Below are positions 44,212 through 54,042 of a stretch of DNA of 64,000 nt, one piece after another. The notes beneath the pieces were generated by a model. It made no database searches, was not told the DNA's origin, and worked only from the letters and a program-made list of their open reading frames with translations. Location: assembly GCA_964619885.1 (NCBI GenBank), contig CAZUGA010000021.1, forward strand, positions 1 through 64,000, written 5' to 3'. Source of the DNA: CAZUGA01 sp964619885 (GTDB lineage Bacteria > Pseudomonadota > Gammaproteobacteria > Methylococcales > UBA1147). The position numbers were made by a program, and so were the translations under genes. Within the stretch, counting starts at the first letter, position 1. Each line of letters begins with the position of its first letter.

Positions 44212-45378
44212 GTGAGTCAAAATTTTATTTTTACCTCCGAATCAGTTTCTGAGGGGCATCCCGACAAAGTTTGTGATCAAGTTTCTGACGCGGTATTAGA
44301 CGCATTGCTGGAGCAAGATCCTAATTCCCGCGTGGCTTGTGAAACGATGGTAAAAACCGGAATGGTTATTCTGGCAGGCGAAATAACTACGGATGCTTGG
44401 GTCGATACCGAACACCTGGTGCGTAATGTTGTCAAGGATATTGGCTATGATGACCCTTCTATAGGTTTTGATTGGCAAAGCTGCGCAGTGATGAACGCGA
44501 TTGGCAAGCAATCTCCGGATATTGCGATGGGTGTAGACGACAGCGAAGACCATGAACAAGGTGCGGGTGACCAAGGGTTGATGTTTGGCTACGCGAGCAA
44601 CGAAACCGATGTATTGATGCCCGCGCCTATTACCTACTCGCATCGATTGGTGCAACGTCAAGCCGAAGTCCGAAAAAGCAAGATTTTGCCTTGGTTGCGT
44701 CCCGATGCCAAAAGCCAGGTAACCTTTAGGTACGAAGATGATCGGCCAGTCGCGGTTGACGCAATTGTGCTATCAACCCAGCACGCGCCGGACATTGGCA
44801 AAAAGGAGTTACGTGAGGCGGTGATCGATGAAATTATTCTCCCGGTAATGCCGAGCGAATGGATTCACAGTGACACTCAGTTTCTAATCAATCCAACAGG
44901 ACAATTTATTATTGGTGGCCCGGTCGGTGACTGTGGCTTGACAGGGCGTAAGATCATTGTAGATACGTATGGGGGGATGGCACGGCATGGGGGTGGTGCT
45001 TTTAGTGGAAAGGATCCTTCAAAAGTCGATAGATCTGCCGCATACATGGCCCGCTATGTGGCCAAAAATATTGTTGCGGCGGGCTTAGCCGAACGTTGCG
45101 AACTACAGGTTTCCTACGCGATCGGAGTGGCCGAACCGACCTCTATCAGTATCGAAACCTTCGGTTCCGGTAAGCTCGACGAGGATCGATTGATTGCAAT
45201 CGTTCGAGAACATTTCGATATGCGTCCCAAAGGTTTGATCGCTATGTTGGATTTATTGAAACCGATATACCAGACAACCGCATCGTACGGCCATTTCGGG
45301 CGTACCGAAGACACATTTTCTTGGGAGAAAACCGATAAAGCCGAGCAGCTAAAGGATGCGGCTGGGCTTTCATCCTAA
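44212..45378 (+). CDS. metK: S-adenosylmethionine synthetase
   Basis: The 388-residue enzyme makes S-adenosylmethionine from methionine and ATP. It has 'FTSESVSEGHPDKVCDQ' at residues 6-22, 'GAGDQGLMFGYA' near 119-130 and the phosphate loop 'GGGAFSGKDPSKVDRSAAY' near 262-280. GTG 44212 has AAGGA eight bases upstream and gives the normal length; 15 further codons upstream are open but not family-like. The next gene, ahcY, follows 47 bases later, so the two form a methyl-cycle operon. Confidence 0.96.
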   Translation: MSQNFIFTSESVSEGHPDKVCDQVSDAVLDALLEQDPNSRVACETMVKTGMVILAGEITTDAWVDTEHLVRNVVKDIGYDDPSIGFDWQSCAVMNAIGKQSPDIAMGVDDSEDHEQGAGDQGLMFGYASNETDVLMPAPITYSHRLVQRQAEVRKSKILPWLRPDAKSQVTFRYEDDRPVAVDAIVLSTQHAPDIGKKELREAVIDEIILPVMPSEWIHSDTQFLINPTGQFIIGGPVGDCGLTGRKIIVDTYGGMARHGGGAFSGKDPSKVDRSAAYMARYVAKNIVAAGLAERCELQVSYAIGVAEPTSISIETFGSGKLDEDRLIAIVREHFDMRPKGLIAMLDLLKPIYQTTASYGHFGRTEDTFSWEKTDKAEQLKDAAGLSS

Positions 45379-45425
45379 AACCCATCGACTGACTTTTTAT
45401 TAATTCAAAACCCGAGGATCGCACC

Positions 45426-46739
45426 ATGAGTAGCCAACCCGTTACCAATCTAACTCCGGATTACAAAATTGCTGATATTTCGCTGGCCGAATGGGGCCGC
45501 AAAGAAATAAAGGTTGCAGAAACTGAAATGCCCGGATTGATGGCGCTTCGTAGCGAATATAAAGCGGAACAACCGCTGAAAGGCGCGCGTATTGCGGGTT
45601 GTCTTCATATGACCATTCAGACTGCGGTTTTGATTGAAACCCTGGTCGAATTGGGCGCAGAAGTTCGTTGGTCGTCGTGCAATATTTTCTCTACGCAGGA
45701 TCACGCCGCAGCGGCAATGGCCGCGGTTGGAGTCCCGGTATTTGCTTGGAAGGGTGAAACCGAAGAAGAGGCCTGGTGGTGTATAGATCAGACTATATTT
45801 GGGCCGGACGGATGGCGGCCGAATATGATTCTGGACGATGGCGGTGACCTGACTATCGTCATGCACGAAAAATATCCGGATTTAATGAATGATGTAAGGG
45901 GCTTGTCCGAAGAAACTACGACCGGCGTACTGAGACTCTATGAGATGGTCAAAAAGGGAACACTCAAGGCGCCAGCATTCAACGTCAATGATTCGGTTAC
46001 CAAATCTAAGTTTGATAATTTATACGGTTGCCGCGAATCTCTATTGGACGGAATCAAGCGCGCCACCGATGTCATGATTGCCGGTAAAATAGCCATCGTT
46101 TGCGGATACGGGGACGTTGGCAAAGGGTGTGCGCAATCGTTACGGGGTCAGGGTGCAACGGTATGGATTACCGAAATCGATCCGATTTGTGCGTTGCAAG
46201 CGGCGATGGAAGGATACCGTATCGTCACTTTGGATCAAGCTGCCCCGGAAGCGGATATCTTTGTTTCCGCCACCGGTAATTATCACATCATTGGCCATGA
46301 TCATATGAAGGCCATGAAGGATCAGGCTATCGTCTGTAATATTGGTCATTTCGATTCGGAAATCGATATTGCATCCTTACGTCAGTATGAATGGGAGAAC
46401 ATTAAACCGCAGGTGGACCATGTGATCTTCCCAGATGGCAAAAGGATAATTGTTTTGGCCGAAGGGCGTTTGGTTAATTTGGGTTGCGCAACAGGCCACC
46501 CTAGTTTCGTCATGTCTAATTCTTTTACCAATCAGGTGCTTGCACAGATCGAATTGTGGAATAATGCCGGAAATTACAACAAAGATGTTTATGTGCTTCC
46601 GAAAAAATTGGATGAAAAAGTCGCTTCATTGCATTTGCAAAAGCTGGGGGTACAGCTTACCCGACTGACTCAAGAGCAAGCCGATTATATCGGGGTGAGT
46701 GTTGATGGCCCCTACAAGGCGGATCATTACCGTTACTAA
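45426..46739 (+). CDS. ahcY: Adenosylhomocysteinase
   Basis: This 437-residue NAD-dependent enzyme splits S-adenosylhomocysteine into adenosine and homocysteine, removing the inhibitor formed by methyltransferases. Hallmarks are 'IAGCLHMTIQTAVLIETL' near residues 56-73, 'WSSCNIFSTQDHAAAA' near 82-97, the NAD-binding 'IVCGYGDVGKGCAQSLRGQG' near 224-243, and the C-terminal 'GPYKADHYRY' with the conserved Lys and Tyr. It belongs to the group of about 430-470 residues common in proteobacteria. The ribosome site is GAGGATC. Confidence 0.97.
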   Translation: MSSQPVTNLTPDYKIADISLAEWGRKEIKVAETEMPGLMALRSEYKAEQPLKGARIAGCLHMTIQTAVLIETLVELGAEVRWSSCNIFSTQDHAAAAMAAVGVPVFAWKGETEEEAWWCIDQTIFGPDGWRPNMILDDGGDLTIVMHEKYPDLMNDVRGLSEETTTGVLRLYEMVKKGTLKAPAFNVNDSVTKSKFDNLYGCRESLLDGIKRATDVMIAGKIAIVCGYGDVGKGCAQSLRGQGATVWITEIDPICALQAAMEGYRIVTLDQAAPEADIFVSATGNYHIIGHDHMKAMKDQAIVCNIGHFDSEIDIASLRQYEWENIKPQVDHVIFPDGKRIIVLAEGRLVNLGCATGHPSFVMSNSFTNQVLAQIELWNNAGNYNKDVYVLPKKLDEKVASLHLQKLGVQLTRLTQEQADYIGVSVDGPYKADHYRY

Positions 46740-46753
46740 TCCCATATACTTTG

Positions 46754-46781
46754 GCCGGGGAAACTTTTGGGTTTCCCCGGC
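46754..46781 (+). terminator. Stem-loop after ahcY
   Basis: A perfect 11-bp stem (GCCGGGGAAAC / GTTTCCCCGGC, 46754-46764 with 46771-46781) with a 6-base loop begins 14 bases after the ahcY stop. There is no T run, so it may be a factor-dependent terminator or an RNA-stabilising structure before metF. Confidence 0.55.
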
Positions 46782-46905
46782 ATGAGCACGCACGTCGTGC
46801 CGGGCGTTGATCCGGTACAGGTGATGGTTTAAAACCCGCGATTTTTTATCTATTGCGGGGATTGAGAATCGTTATTCAAAATTTCTCATCATTCGACCCG
46901 TAAAG

Positions 46906-47757
46906 ATGGATTCGCACAACAAACCCAACCGGGAATACAGCTTCGAGTTTTTCCCACCCAAGACCAAAGAATCTGATCAATTGTTGCGTGCTACCGCCGA
47001 AAACCTGGGCGCGTTGAAACCGTTGTTTTTCTCAGTAACTTTTGGAGCGGGCGGGTCGACTCGGCAAAAGACGGAAGAAACAGTCGTAGATATTCAAAGG
47101 CTGACCGGCGTGGATACGGCCCCACACTTGTCGTGCATAGGCTCAACTCGCGAAAGTGTCCGAGAAATTATTCTGAATTACCGTCAGCATGGAATTCGCA
47201 GAATTGTTGCATTGCGTGGAGACTTGCCATCGGGCATGGTTGAAGCGGGCGAATTTCGCTACGCGAACGAACTGGTCGAGTTTATTCGTCAGGAAACCGG
47301 TAGCTATTTTAATATCGAAGTAGCGGCCTACCCGGAGGTTCACCCTCAGGCCTCGCACGCGGAAGCTGATCTGAACAATTTCAAAAGAAAGGTCGATGCG
47401 GGTGCCAACGGCGCGCTGACGCAGTATTTTTATAACGCCGATGCTTACTTTAGATTTGTCGATGCCTGTGAGAAAAAGGGTTTGGATATCCCGATCGTTC
47501 CGGGCATTATGCCTATTTCCAATTTCTTCCAAATCTCGCGTTTTTCCGAAGGCTGTGGTGCGGAGATTCCGCGTTGGATGCGCAAGCGTTTTGAGTATTT
47601 TGCCGATGATACGAAATCAGTGCAGAACTTCGCCTTGGATGTGGTCACGGAATTATGTCAACGACTACTAGACGCTGGGGTGCCAGGGTTACATTTTTAT
47701 ACGATGAATAAATCGAAATTGGTTTTGAAAATCTGGCAGAACCTCAGACTTGATTAG
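46906..47757 (+). CDS. metF: 5,10-methylenetetrahydrofolate reductase
   Basis: The 283-residue flavoenzyme supplies methyl-tetrahydrofolate for methionine synthesis. It contains 'YSFEFFPPKTKES' at residues 11-23, 'HLSCIGSTRESVREI' near 74-88, 'RRIVALRGDLPSG' near 97-109, and 'QYFYNADAYFRFVD' with 'PGIMPISNFFQISRF' in the second half. It lies 166 bases after ahcY, and the metK-ahcY-metF order supports a joint role in the activated methyl cycle. Confidence 0.95.
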   Translation: MDSHNKPNREYSFEFFPPKTKESDQLLRATAENLGALKPLFFSVTFGAGGSTRQKTEETVVDIQRLTGVDTAPHLSCIGSTRESVREIILNYRQHGIRRIVALRGDLPSGMVEAGEFRYANELVEFIRQETGSYFNIEVAAYPEVHPQASHAEADLNNFKRKVDAGANGALTQYFYNADAYFRFVDACEKKGLDIPIVPGIMPISNFFQISRFSEGCGAEIPRWMRKRFEYFADDTKSVQNFALDVVTELCQRLLDAGVPGLHFYTMNKSKLVLKIWQNLRLD

Positions 47758-47875
47758 GCAGGCACAGGCGTCCTACTGAGCAGTACTGTCAAGGATTTTA
47801 CGATTATAAATTTATAGCGTTTTTCCCTCTAAACCGGCGATTTTGCCATTCTAATCTAGTGGGCGTGTCTAATTT

Positions 47876-48607
47876 GTGCGGATATCTCGACTCTATGTTG
47901 CCGAAGAACTAAATTCCGGGGTTAATTTGGAATTGGACGAGGCCAGTGCGCACTATGTGCGTAGTGTATTGCGTCTGTCCAAGGGTAGTAAGTTGATTTT
48001 ATTCAACGGAAACGGTATTGATTATTCTACGGTATTGTCTTTAGTCAGCCGTAAGTCTGTTTGTGCTCAAATACAAGACGGGCACGCGAGAAATTGTGAA
48101 TCTCCGCTTAAAATTAGTCTGGCACTGGGTATTTCCCGCGGCGAACGGATGGATCTGGCGATTCAAAAATCGGTAGAACTCGGGGTTAATCAGATTATTC
48201 CGCTGATAACCGAACGCTGCGTGGTCAAGTTCAGCAGCGAAGATCGTAGCGAGCAAAAACGTCTACATTGGCAAAAAATTGCCCAACATGCATGCGAACA
48301 GAGCGGACGAAGTACATTGCCAAGTCTAGTCCAACCCCAGTCCATATCAGATTGGTTGAGCGATTCCACCGGTTTCAAACTCTTTTTGGATCCCGATGCA
48401 GAGACCTCGTTGAAACAGTTGACCCCAGATGATCCTCAGATATGCATTTTATCCGGCCCAGAAGGCGGGTTTAGCCCTGCCGAACGGGAATTGGCGGTGC
48501 AGGCTGGTTTTTCGGCAGTTAGGATGGGCCCGCGAATTCTAAGAACCGAAACGGCGGCGCTAACGGCGGTTGGTGTTGTGCAGGCTTTGTGGGGGGATTT
48601 GGTTTAA
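47876..48607 (+). CDS. rsmE: 16S rRNA (uracil-1498-N3)-methyltransferase
   Basis: This 243-residue SPOUT-family enzyme methylates U1498 of 16S rRNA. The N-terminal PUA-like part includes 'EASAHYVRSVLRLSKGS'. The knotted C-terminal domain has 'KSVELGVNQIIPLITERCV', 'HACEQSGRSTLPSL', 'LSGPEGGFSPAERELA' and the end 'RMGPRILRTETAALTAVG', all diagnostic. GTG 47876 is the start. It is the last housekeeping gene before the accessory region. Confidence 0.95.
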   Translation: MRISRLYVAEELNSGVNLELDEASAHYVRSVLRLSKGSKLILFNGNGIDYSTVLSLVSRKSVCAQIQDGHARNCESPLKISLALGISRGERMDLAIQKSVELGVNQIIPLITERCVVKFSSEDRSEQKRLHWQKIAQHACEQSGRSTLPSLVQPQSISDWLSDSTGFKLFLDPDAETSLKQLTPDDPQICILSGPEGGFSPAERELAVQAGFSAVRMGPRILRTETAALTAVGVVQALWGDLV

Positions 48608-48672
48608 TCGCGCTATGGCAGAAGTAAATGGTTTAGCGCAGAAATATAATACTATAAGTAAAGACTTGACCA

Positions 48673-49018
48673 ATTAGTTTATCACCGAAGTGGCACACTC
48701 TGGGAAGGGAGGTATCGCTCTTGTATTGCTGAAGAAGACAATTACCTATTGGATTGCCAGCGGTATATAGAACTTAATCCCGTTCGAGCGGGAATGGTTG
48801 AGCATCCTGCAGATTATGGGTGGTCGAGCTATCGAGCGAATACGCAAGGAGACAGAAATGAGTTGGTCAACCCTCATTTTATCTATCGGGAATTGGCATT
48901 AATGGAAACGGCGCGGCAGCTAAGTTATCGTGAATTATTTCGATACAATCTGGAGCCGGGCTTGGCTGACGAAATCTCCGACTTCCTCAGAATTCCATTG
49001 GAGAATGCTAGAAAATAG
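48673..49018 (+). pseudogene. REP-associated tyrosine transposase, C-terminal remnant
   Basis: The sequence reads 'YHRSGTLWEGRYRSC' and then 'CQRYIELNPVRAGMVEHPAD' and 'YGWSSYRANTQG', the C-terminal half of Y1/REP-associated transposases (TnpA_REP, IS200-like). In-frame TAA codons lie just upstream, and the N-terminal half with the HUH motif and the first part of the catalytic domain is missing. The product also stops early at 'IPLENARK'. No flanking REP palindromes were recognised. It is a dead fragment marking the boundary between core genes and the accessory glycan region. Confidence 0.75.
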
Positions 49019-49846
49019 CCAGTATGCCACGTAACAAATTGCTCAACCTGGCCGTTGACAACCGCCTCCTTTTGCTACCGCTCCAGTCGTTGCCGTCAAC
49101 GGCAAGTTTGCAAAACGTTATGGGTACATTTCAAGGTGGAGAACGGACTGAGGGGAATCAAGTATAAGGATAGTTAGTTTCAAAATATGCCCATTTTTTC
49201 AACGTGTAACAGCTTTGCTTGAAGCAAAAGGAAAGACATCAGACTTTGTTGGAGGCTTCCAGAGAGTCAAGTCACTTCAAGAAAACATTTTCGCTACTGG
49301 TTTGTCAGAAAAATCTGTATCTTCAGACTTCGATGAAAAATTCGGGGCATTTTACCTGTCAGAAAATACCTACTTAGGTCAATGCACCAAAGCCAAAAAG
49401 GGACAGGCTTGTTGTGGTAATTCAGAGTGAACTGACCCAGATTTTGAGTGTTGTTCTTGAATGCCCATACAAGGCACTCCAGTTGATTCACAAAAGCGGC
49501 GTTCCTATCTATGCGGCAACGAACGAGTTCGGCTCTATAAGGCTAAAAAATGTTAAAGGCTTCGAGCCTTACTTTCTGGCTCAGGCCAACGTTGGGACAA
49601 TTGAGCTAGGGAGAAAACGAGGATGTTTCAAACAATCAGGTTTGAGACGGAAAGTACCGATACCGAGGGTGCCGCATGGTCACATCGAATGCGGAATTGA
49701 CTCGAGCAGCTTGAGCCGATAAAGCCATTGTCGGATATAGCCAAATTAGTTCGCTAGAAAAAGTGGATTGTTGATTTAGATTTCCGGCCACGTTTTTACT
49801 CAATAACAAATCGGTTAATATCAATACCATCGAACATTTGGTACGG
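49019..49846. other. Remnant-rich stretch at the edge of the glycan region
   Basis: 830 bases between the transposase remnant and the minus-strand glycan operon. It holds the GST-like fragment (listed) and a plus-strand open frame at 49414-49722 with no recognisable family. The composition and lack of ribosome sites suggest decayed sequence. No terminator for the minus-strand operon was seen. Confidence 0.45.
49170..49430 (+). pseudogene. Glutathione S-transferase-like N-terminal remnant
   Basis: From 49170 the frame reads 'IVSFKICPFFQRVTALLEAK', which fits the first strand, the Cys-Pro-Phe site and first helix of omega/zeta-type glutathione S-transferases. Similarity ends after about 20 residues; the rest of the frame to the stop at 49430 matches nothing I know. 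There is no start codon before the matching part and a stop lies close upstream in this frame. It therefore appears to be a leftover piece of a longer gene rather than an active one. Confidence 0.45.
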
Positions 49847-52027
49847 CTAATGCTCGATCATCATATTGGCCATTTCTTTGGGCGAAATCGGACCTTTTAC
49901 AATGACGTAGCCCTTACCGGTTAACGATGGTGCATCTATCAGCCAGAAATCCCGATCGGGGAAGGCTTGCAGAAGCTGGGCACGGGTTTCCGGGTTCTTG
50001 TCCCACGCATAAATTGGGTCGTCGGGCTGCGGGACGAGGCCGTTATAAACGGCTGCCGACATATACCCTGGGTCACGCTCACCTCGAATGAGTATCAAGC
50101 CGGAATCGAAGTTGTGTTGGGCGGCAAGGCGGCGAATATCGCTACGCATATCGCGGTAGTTATGGTACTTGTCGATCGCTCGCCATGGAATATAGTTGAT
50201 TGATGCCATTGTGCTAAGGACGACAACAAAACTGACCAATCGAGTCTGGCTTTTTGCCAGTGCCAGTGATTTTGGCCCTAGAATCAATAGTCCCCGCACG
50301 CTAAGTACCACCCATGGCAGTACCGTCAGATACCAATAGCGCGCGCCAAAATCGGGACCGCCGCTAAACCAATACAAACAATGCAGGCCAATGATCATTG
50401 CCAATACGGATAGCATCCAATAGTCCTGTCTGCGCATCCGGCCCGATAAAATCAACGCAACGACTAAAAACAGCGATCCCGTAGCCCAGCCAAACAATTC
50501 TATATTGACCGAGAATAAATTTAGATTATTGTTGATCAGAACGTCTAGCAAGCCGTGGCCGGGGAATGGGTCAAACGCGCCCCAGCCCAGGCCTTTTTCG
50601 GGGCCGAATCCCAATGAATTTGAGCCTTCGCCATAATATTTGTCGGTGTACGCCATGATCGGGAAATAGGTCGATTTCCCGGTTAGTAATTTGTTGTACG
50701 GCAACATTAGTGCGCCAAAGATCATCGACATTAAAACAAACGGAGAAACCAGTTTAAATCGTGCCGGCCAACCTTTGATACCAAAACACCACAGACCTAG
50801 TAATAAAGCAACGGCGAGTCCTTCCAACGGACGGATCCAACTGGTGACGCCGAGCGCAATCCCACCGATCAGTGCCCAGGCGAAACTTTGGCAGCGTCGC
50901 ATACGCGCGACGGCGAGCGCGGCGAGCAATGAGGTGACTAATGATGCGGTATGCGTGAGGAAGCTCATCGCCAGAAAAATTTGCCACGGCGACAACGCAA
51001 ACAACAGCAAAATCAAGCGGGACAAGCCCTTGTTAAATATTTCCCGCAAAACCATATAGGCGAGCATGACCGATATGCCTGCCAGCAATGGGTTGACCAG
51101 CCAGGGCACGCCAAAGTAGCTCCCAATTGCCAACAGGGCCGGCCAGCCGGGTACAACCGGACAATACCAGCGATCGTCCTGGTACATCATCAAATCCATG
51201 TTGAATGCTTCCAACACGGGTGGCAATGGCAAGGTTAATAATCCTTGGGCAAAATATTTAGCGTGGAATAAATAAACCACCTCATCGGCGATGTGAGGGT
51301 GATTTTCGTAGGCCAAAAGATTTAGAGTCGCAGCGAGTAAGGTTACGAAGATGGATAGAGCCAGAGCATAACGGTCAATGTTTCCAGGTTCTGCAGGTGC
51401 TGAAGAATCGATATTACCGAAGCATTGGGTAAACTCTTGTTTTAATTTTTGAATCGTCGTAGTCGGCAGCGAATGAACAACCAGAACAACATTAACCAGG
51501 TTTAAAATCTGGATGAATCCCGCTATCAGTAGTTCTTTAAGGTACGCAGGTATTGTCGGTGACAGTGTCGAGCTGAATACGAGCAAGGCAATACTTATGC
51601 CCACGATTTGCCACCAGGCAAAACTTGATCTAATGCGCTTTATAAATTGTTGTCTATAGTGAATTGACGCGGCAACGACAAATATCGTCTGAATCGCTAT
51701 AAACCCAAGAAACAGCATATTAGCGGCGGAAAAAAGGTCGGCTGTTTTTAGGTGTTGGTAGTGTAGTCGGGGCCCGGCATCTATGAGTTGCAACGTAGCC
51801 GCTTGTCCGGCGATCGCCAGGGCCATCCATGCACCGCTGATACGCCAAGATTTGGAGGCCGACCATGCCAATACAGCACAAGCAAACGCGATGGAAACGG
51901 GAAACATAAAAACACCGTCCAGAAAACCTTCGACATCGCGAAATCGTTGATCAACAAATGCCCAAATAATCAGCAGCGAGGCTGCTACGGTCGCAGTCCA
52001 CGATTGCAGTACTTTGGATTCTTTCAT
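49847..52027 (-). CDS. GT-C type membrane glycosyltransferase
   Basis: The 726-residue integral membrane protein has about 15-17 hydrophobic helices and a soluble C-terminal part (about 640-726). After an N-terminal helical block comes the acidic loop 'HPHIADEVVYLFHAKYFAQG' near residues 242-261, the D-E motif of ArnT/PMT-like (GT39/GT83) enzymes that use polyprenyl-phosphate sugars at the outer face of the inner membrane. 'ALSPWQIFLAMSFLTHTASL' and 'SWIRPLEGLAVAL' follow as expected. ATG 52027 overlaps the rfbG stop (ATGA), so it belongs to the CDP-sugar operon. The N-terminal block makes it longer than typical ArnT (about 550). Donor and acceptor are unknown. Confidence 0.8.
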   Translation of the reverse strand: MKESKVLQSWTATVAASLLIIWAFVDQRFRDVEGFLDGVFMFPVSIAFACAVLAWSASKSWRISGAWMALAIAGQAATLQLIDAGPRLHYQHLKTADLFSAANMLFLGFIAIQTIFVVAASIHYRQQFIKRIRSSFAWWQIVGISIALLVFSSTLSPTIPAYLKELLIAGFIQILNLVNVVLVVHSLPTTTIQKLKQEFTQCFGNIDSSAPAEPGNIDRYALALSIFVTLLAATLNLLAYENHPHIADEVVYLFHAKYFAQGLLTLPLPPVLEAFNMDLMMYQDDRWYCPVVPGWPALLAIGSYFGVPWLVNPLLAGISVMLAYMVLREIFNKGLSRLILLLFALSPWQIFLAMSFLTHTASLVTSLLAALAVARMRRCQSFAWALIGGIALGVTSWIRPLEGLAVALLLGLWCFGIKGWPARFKLVSPFVLMSMIFGALMLPYNKLLTGKSTYFPIMAYTDKYYGEGSNSLGFGPEKGLGWGAFDPFPGHGLLDVLINNNLNLFSVNIELFGWATGSLFLVVALILSGRMRRQDYWMLSVLAMIIGLHCLYWFSGGPDFGARYWYLTVLPWVVLSVRGLLILGPKSLALAKSQTRLVSFVVVLSTMASINYIPWRAIDKYHNYRDMRSDIRRLAAQHNFDSGLILIRGERDPGYMSAAVYNGLVPQPDDPIYAWDKNPETRAQLLQAFPDRDFWLIDAPSLTGKGYVIVKGPISPKEMANMMIEH

Positions 52028-53157
52028 TGAGCCCATTCTAAGCCCATCGAATGCGCTGTCTCCGAATAATGGTGTATTTGCTGCATACTCATATCGTACA
52101 TGGTCTTATCGGAAACGACTGGTCCGGCGACAGCCGTTTGGTAATGCTTGAACCACGATACTGTTTGCTCCAATGCCTGCTCCCAACTATAAACCGGTAT
52201 CCAATTCAGGCATTTTGCAGCTTTGTCCCAATTGATAGTGAATTGTGCTGTTTCGACCTTTGCTGTCGGGTCTTGCTGGTGGCTCCAATCGCCCGTTCCC
52301 CAAATATCAATGACTTTTTCGACGATAGATTGGGTCGACACTCCGTGTCGTTCCGGTGGACCGAAATTCCACGCTCCGGAAAATTCGTCACCATTGGCGG
52401 CGAGCATTTTCACGGCTAACCAAAGATATCCACTCAATGGCTCCAGGACGTGTTGCCATGGGCGTACGCTATTGGGATTGCGCACGATAATGGATTCTTC
52501 GCGCATCAATGCGGCCATGCAATCTGGAATTAATCTAAAATCGGCGAAGTCACCACCGCCTATCACGTTGCCCGCACGGGTACTGGACAGCTGAGTCGGG
52601 TTATTCCCATCGGTTGCTTCGGCAAAGAACGATTGACGATACGAAGCGATTGCAATCTCCGCCATAGCTTTGCTGGCGCTGTAGGGGTCGCGACCTCCAA
52701 GTGTATCGTTTTCCCGGTAGCCCCAAGGCCATTTCTGGTTTTCGTAGACTTTGTCCGTTGTTATGCTGATTATGGCTTTTGCGCAACGGCATTTTCTTAG
52801 CGCTTCCAGCACATTAACTGTTCCTGCAGCGTTACTATCAAAAGTTTCTTTGGGCGCCTGGTACGAGGTCAATACGATCGGTTGGGCAGCCAGATGAAAA
52901 ACAATTTCGGGTTGGTGTGTTTCTATAGTGTCGTAAACATTTTGGTAGTCACGTATATCGCCACGAATATCGATCAGGTGTTTATCTAAGCCGATGACAT
53001 CGAAGCAGTTTGGAACGGTTGGCGGTTGCGGCAGGCTCAAACCTATAACCTCAGCGCCTAATTGCTTTAGCCAGAGAGCCAGCCATGAGCCTTTGAATCC
53101 AGTGTGTCCTGTTATTAGAACGCGGCGGTTTTTGAATGTCTTCGCCAATTGATTCAC
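52024..53157 (-). CDS. rfbG: CDP-glucose 4,6-dehydratase
   Basis: The 377-residue SDR enzyme turns CDP-glucose into CDP-4-keto-6-deoxyglucose. It has 'VLITGHTGFKGSWLALWLKQ' near residues 13-32, 'VFHLAAQPIVLTSYQAPKET' near 85-104, 'ISITTDKVYENQKWPWGY' and the catalytic 'PYSASKAMAEIA' (YxxxK). It uses the product of RfbF, whose gene lies 113 bases upstream. No CDP-4-keto-6-deoxyglucose 3-dehydratase (RfbH) is present, so a dideoxyhexose is not the expected product. Confidence 0.93.
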   Translation of the reverse strand: MNQLAKTFKNRRVLITGHTGFKGSWLALWLKQLGAEVIGLSLPQPPTVPNCFDVIGLDKHLIDIRGDIRDYQNVYDTIETHQPEIVFHLAAQPIVLTSYQAPKETFDSNAAGTVNVLEALRKCRCAKAIISITTDKVYENQKWPWGYRENDTLGGRDPYSASKAMAEIAIASYRQSFFAEATDGNNPTQLSSTRAGNVIGGGDFADFRLIPDCMAALMREESIIVRNPNSVRPWQHVLEPLSGYLWLAVKMLAANGDEFSGAWNFGPPERHGVSTQSIVEKVIDIWGTGDWSHQQDPTAKVETAQFTINWDKAAKCLNWIPVYSWEQALEQTVSWFKHYQTAVAGPVVSDKTMYDMSMQQIHHYSETAHSMGLEWAQ

Positions 53158-53270
53158 GTGAAGTCCCTCGAGTTATTTAGATGAGAAGCTTGAGTGCATT
53201 TTGACTTTCATGAGTATTCAAGCAGGTATGGTTTAATGGAAGTGTGCCGCAATGGTCGAGCGTTGGCCCT

Positions 53271-54038
53271 CTACCAGGTTTTCCAGGGTGCGGTTCCGCT
53301 TTGCCACAAAGATTCGAGCATTTGTTTTTCCCTCAACGTATCCATCGGTTGCCAAAATCCATCGTGCCGGAAGGCGCATAGTTGCTCGTGTTTCACTAAG
53401 GTTTCCAGTGGGTCGCGTTCCAGTACAGAATCGTCGTCGCTTAGGTAATTTAGAAAATCGGCCGCGAAAACGAAAAATCCACCGTTGATCCATCCCTCGC
53501 CAGTTTGTGGTTTTTCGGCGAAATCGGTGACTAATTGGTCGTTCATCGATAACCCGCCAAATCTTGCCGGAGGGCGAACCGCTGTGACGGTTGCGAGTTT
53601 GTCGTGTGATTCGTGAAATGCGACCAAGGCTTTGATGTCTACGTTGCCGATACCGTCGCCATAGGTCACCATAAACGGTTGATCATCTATCCAGTCTTTT
53701 AATCGAAGTATGCGACCGCCGGTCATGGTATTCAAACCGGTATCCACTACCGCGATTTTCCAATCTATATCGCTGGTATTCATGATCCTCATGGACCCAT
53801 CCTTGAGATCAATGGTGTAATCGTTGGCGTGTATAAAGAAATTCTGAAAATATTCTTTGATGTATTCGCCTTTATAGCCGCAAGCCACGATGAATTCATT
53901 GAATCCGTGCGCCGCGTAGATATTCATAATATGCCATAGAATCGGCTTCCCACCGATCTCTACCATTGGTTTGGGCCGGAGTGAAGTTTCTTCAGCTAAG
54001 CGGGTGCCCAGTCCCCCTGCCAGAATGACAACCTTCAT
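53271..54038 (-). CDS. rfbF: Glucose-1-phosphate cytidylyltransferase
   Basis: The 255-residue nucleotidyltransferase makes CDP-glucose from glucose-1-phosphate and CTP. The signature 'ILAGGLGTRLAEETSLRPKP' lies at residues 5-24, 'EIGGKPILWHIMNIYA' follows, then 'VTYGDGIGNVDIKAL' near 124-138 and 'FVFAADFLNYL'. Length matches RfbF (about 257). It starts four bases after the methyltransferase gene and feeds RfbG. Confidence 0.94.
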   Translation of the reverse strand: MKVVILAGGLGTRLAEETSLRPKPMVEIGGKPILWHIMNIYAAHGFNEFIVACGYKGEYIKEYFQNFFIHANDYTIDLKDGSMRIMNTSDIDWKIAVVDTGLNTMTGGRILRLKDWIDDQPFMVTYGDGIGNVDIKALVAFHESHDKLATVTAVRPPARFGGLSMNDQLVTDFAEKPQTGEGWINGGFFVFAADFLNYLSDDDSVLERDPLETLVKHEQLCAFRHDGFWQPMDTLREKQMLESLWQSGTAPWKTW

Positions 54039-54042
54039 AGAC

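Noticed and set aside
45379..45425. SAH-riboswitch-like CCGAGGATCGC sequence directly before ahcY
   Set aside because: It resembles the conserved core CCGAGGAGCG, but only 47 bases separate metK and ahcY and the start codon follows at once, so there is no room for the rest of the fold.
49414..49722. Plus-strand open frame of about 100 codons
   Set aside because: No homology recognised, starts inside another remnant frame and lies in decayed sequence.
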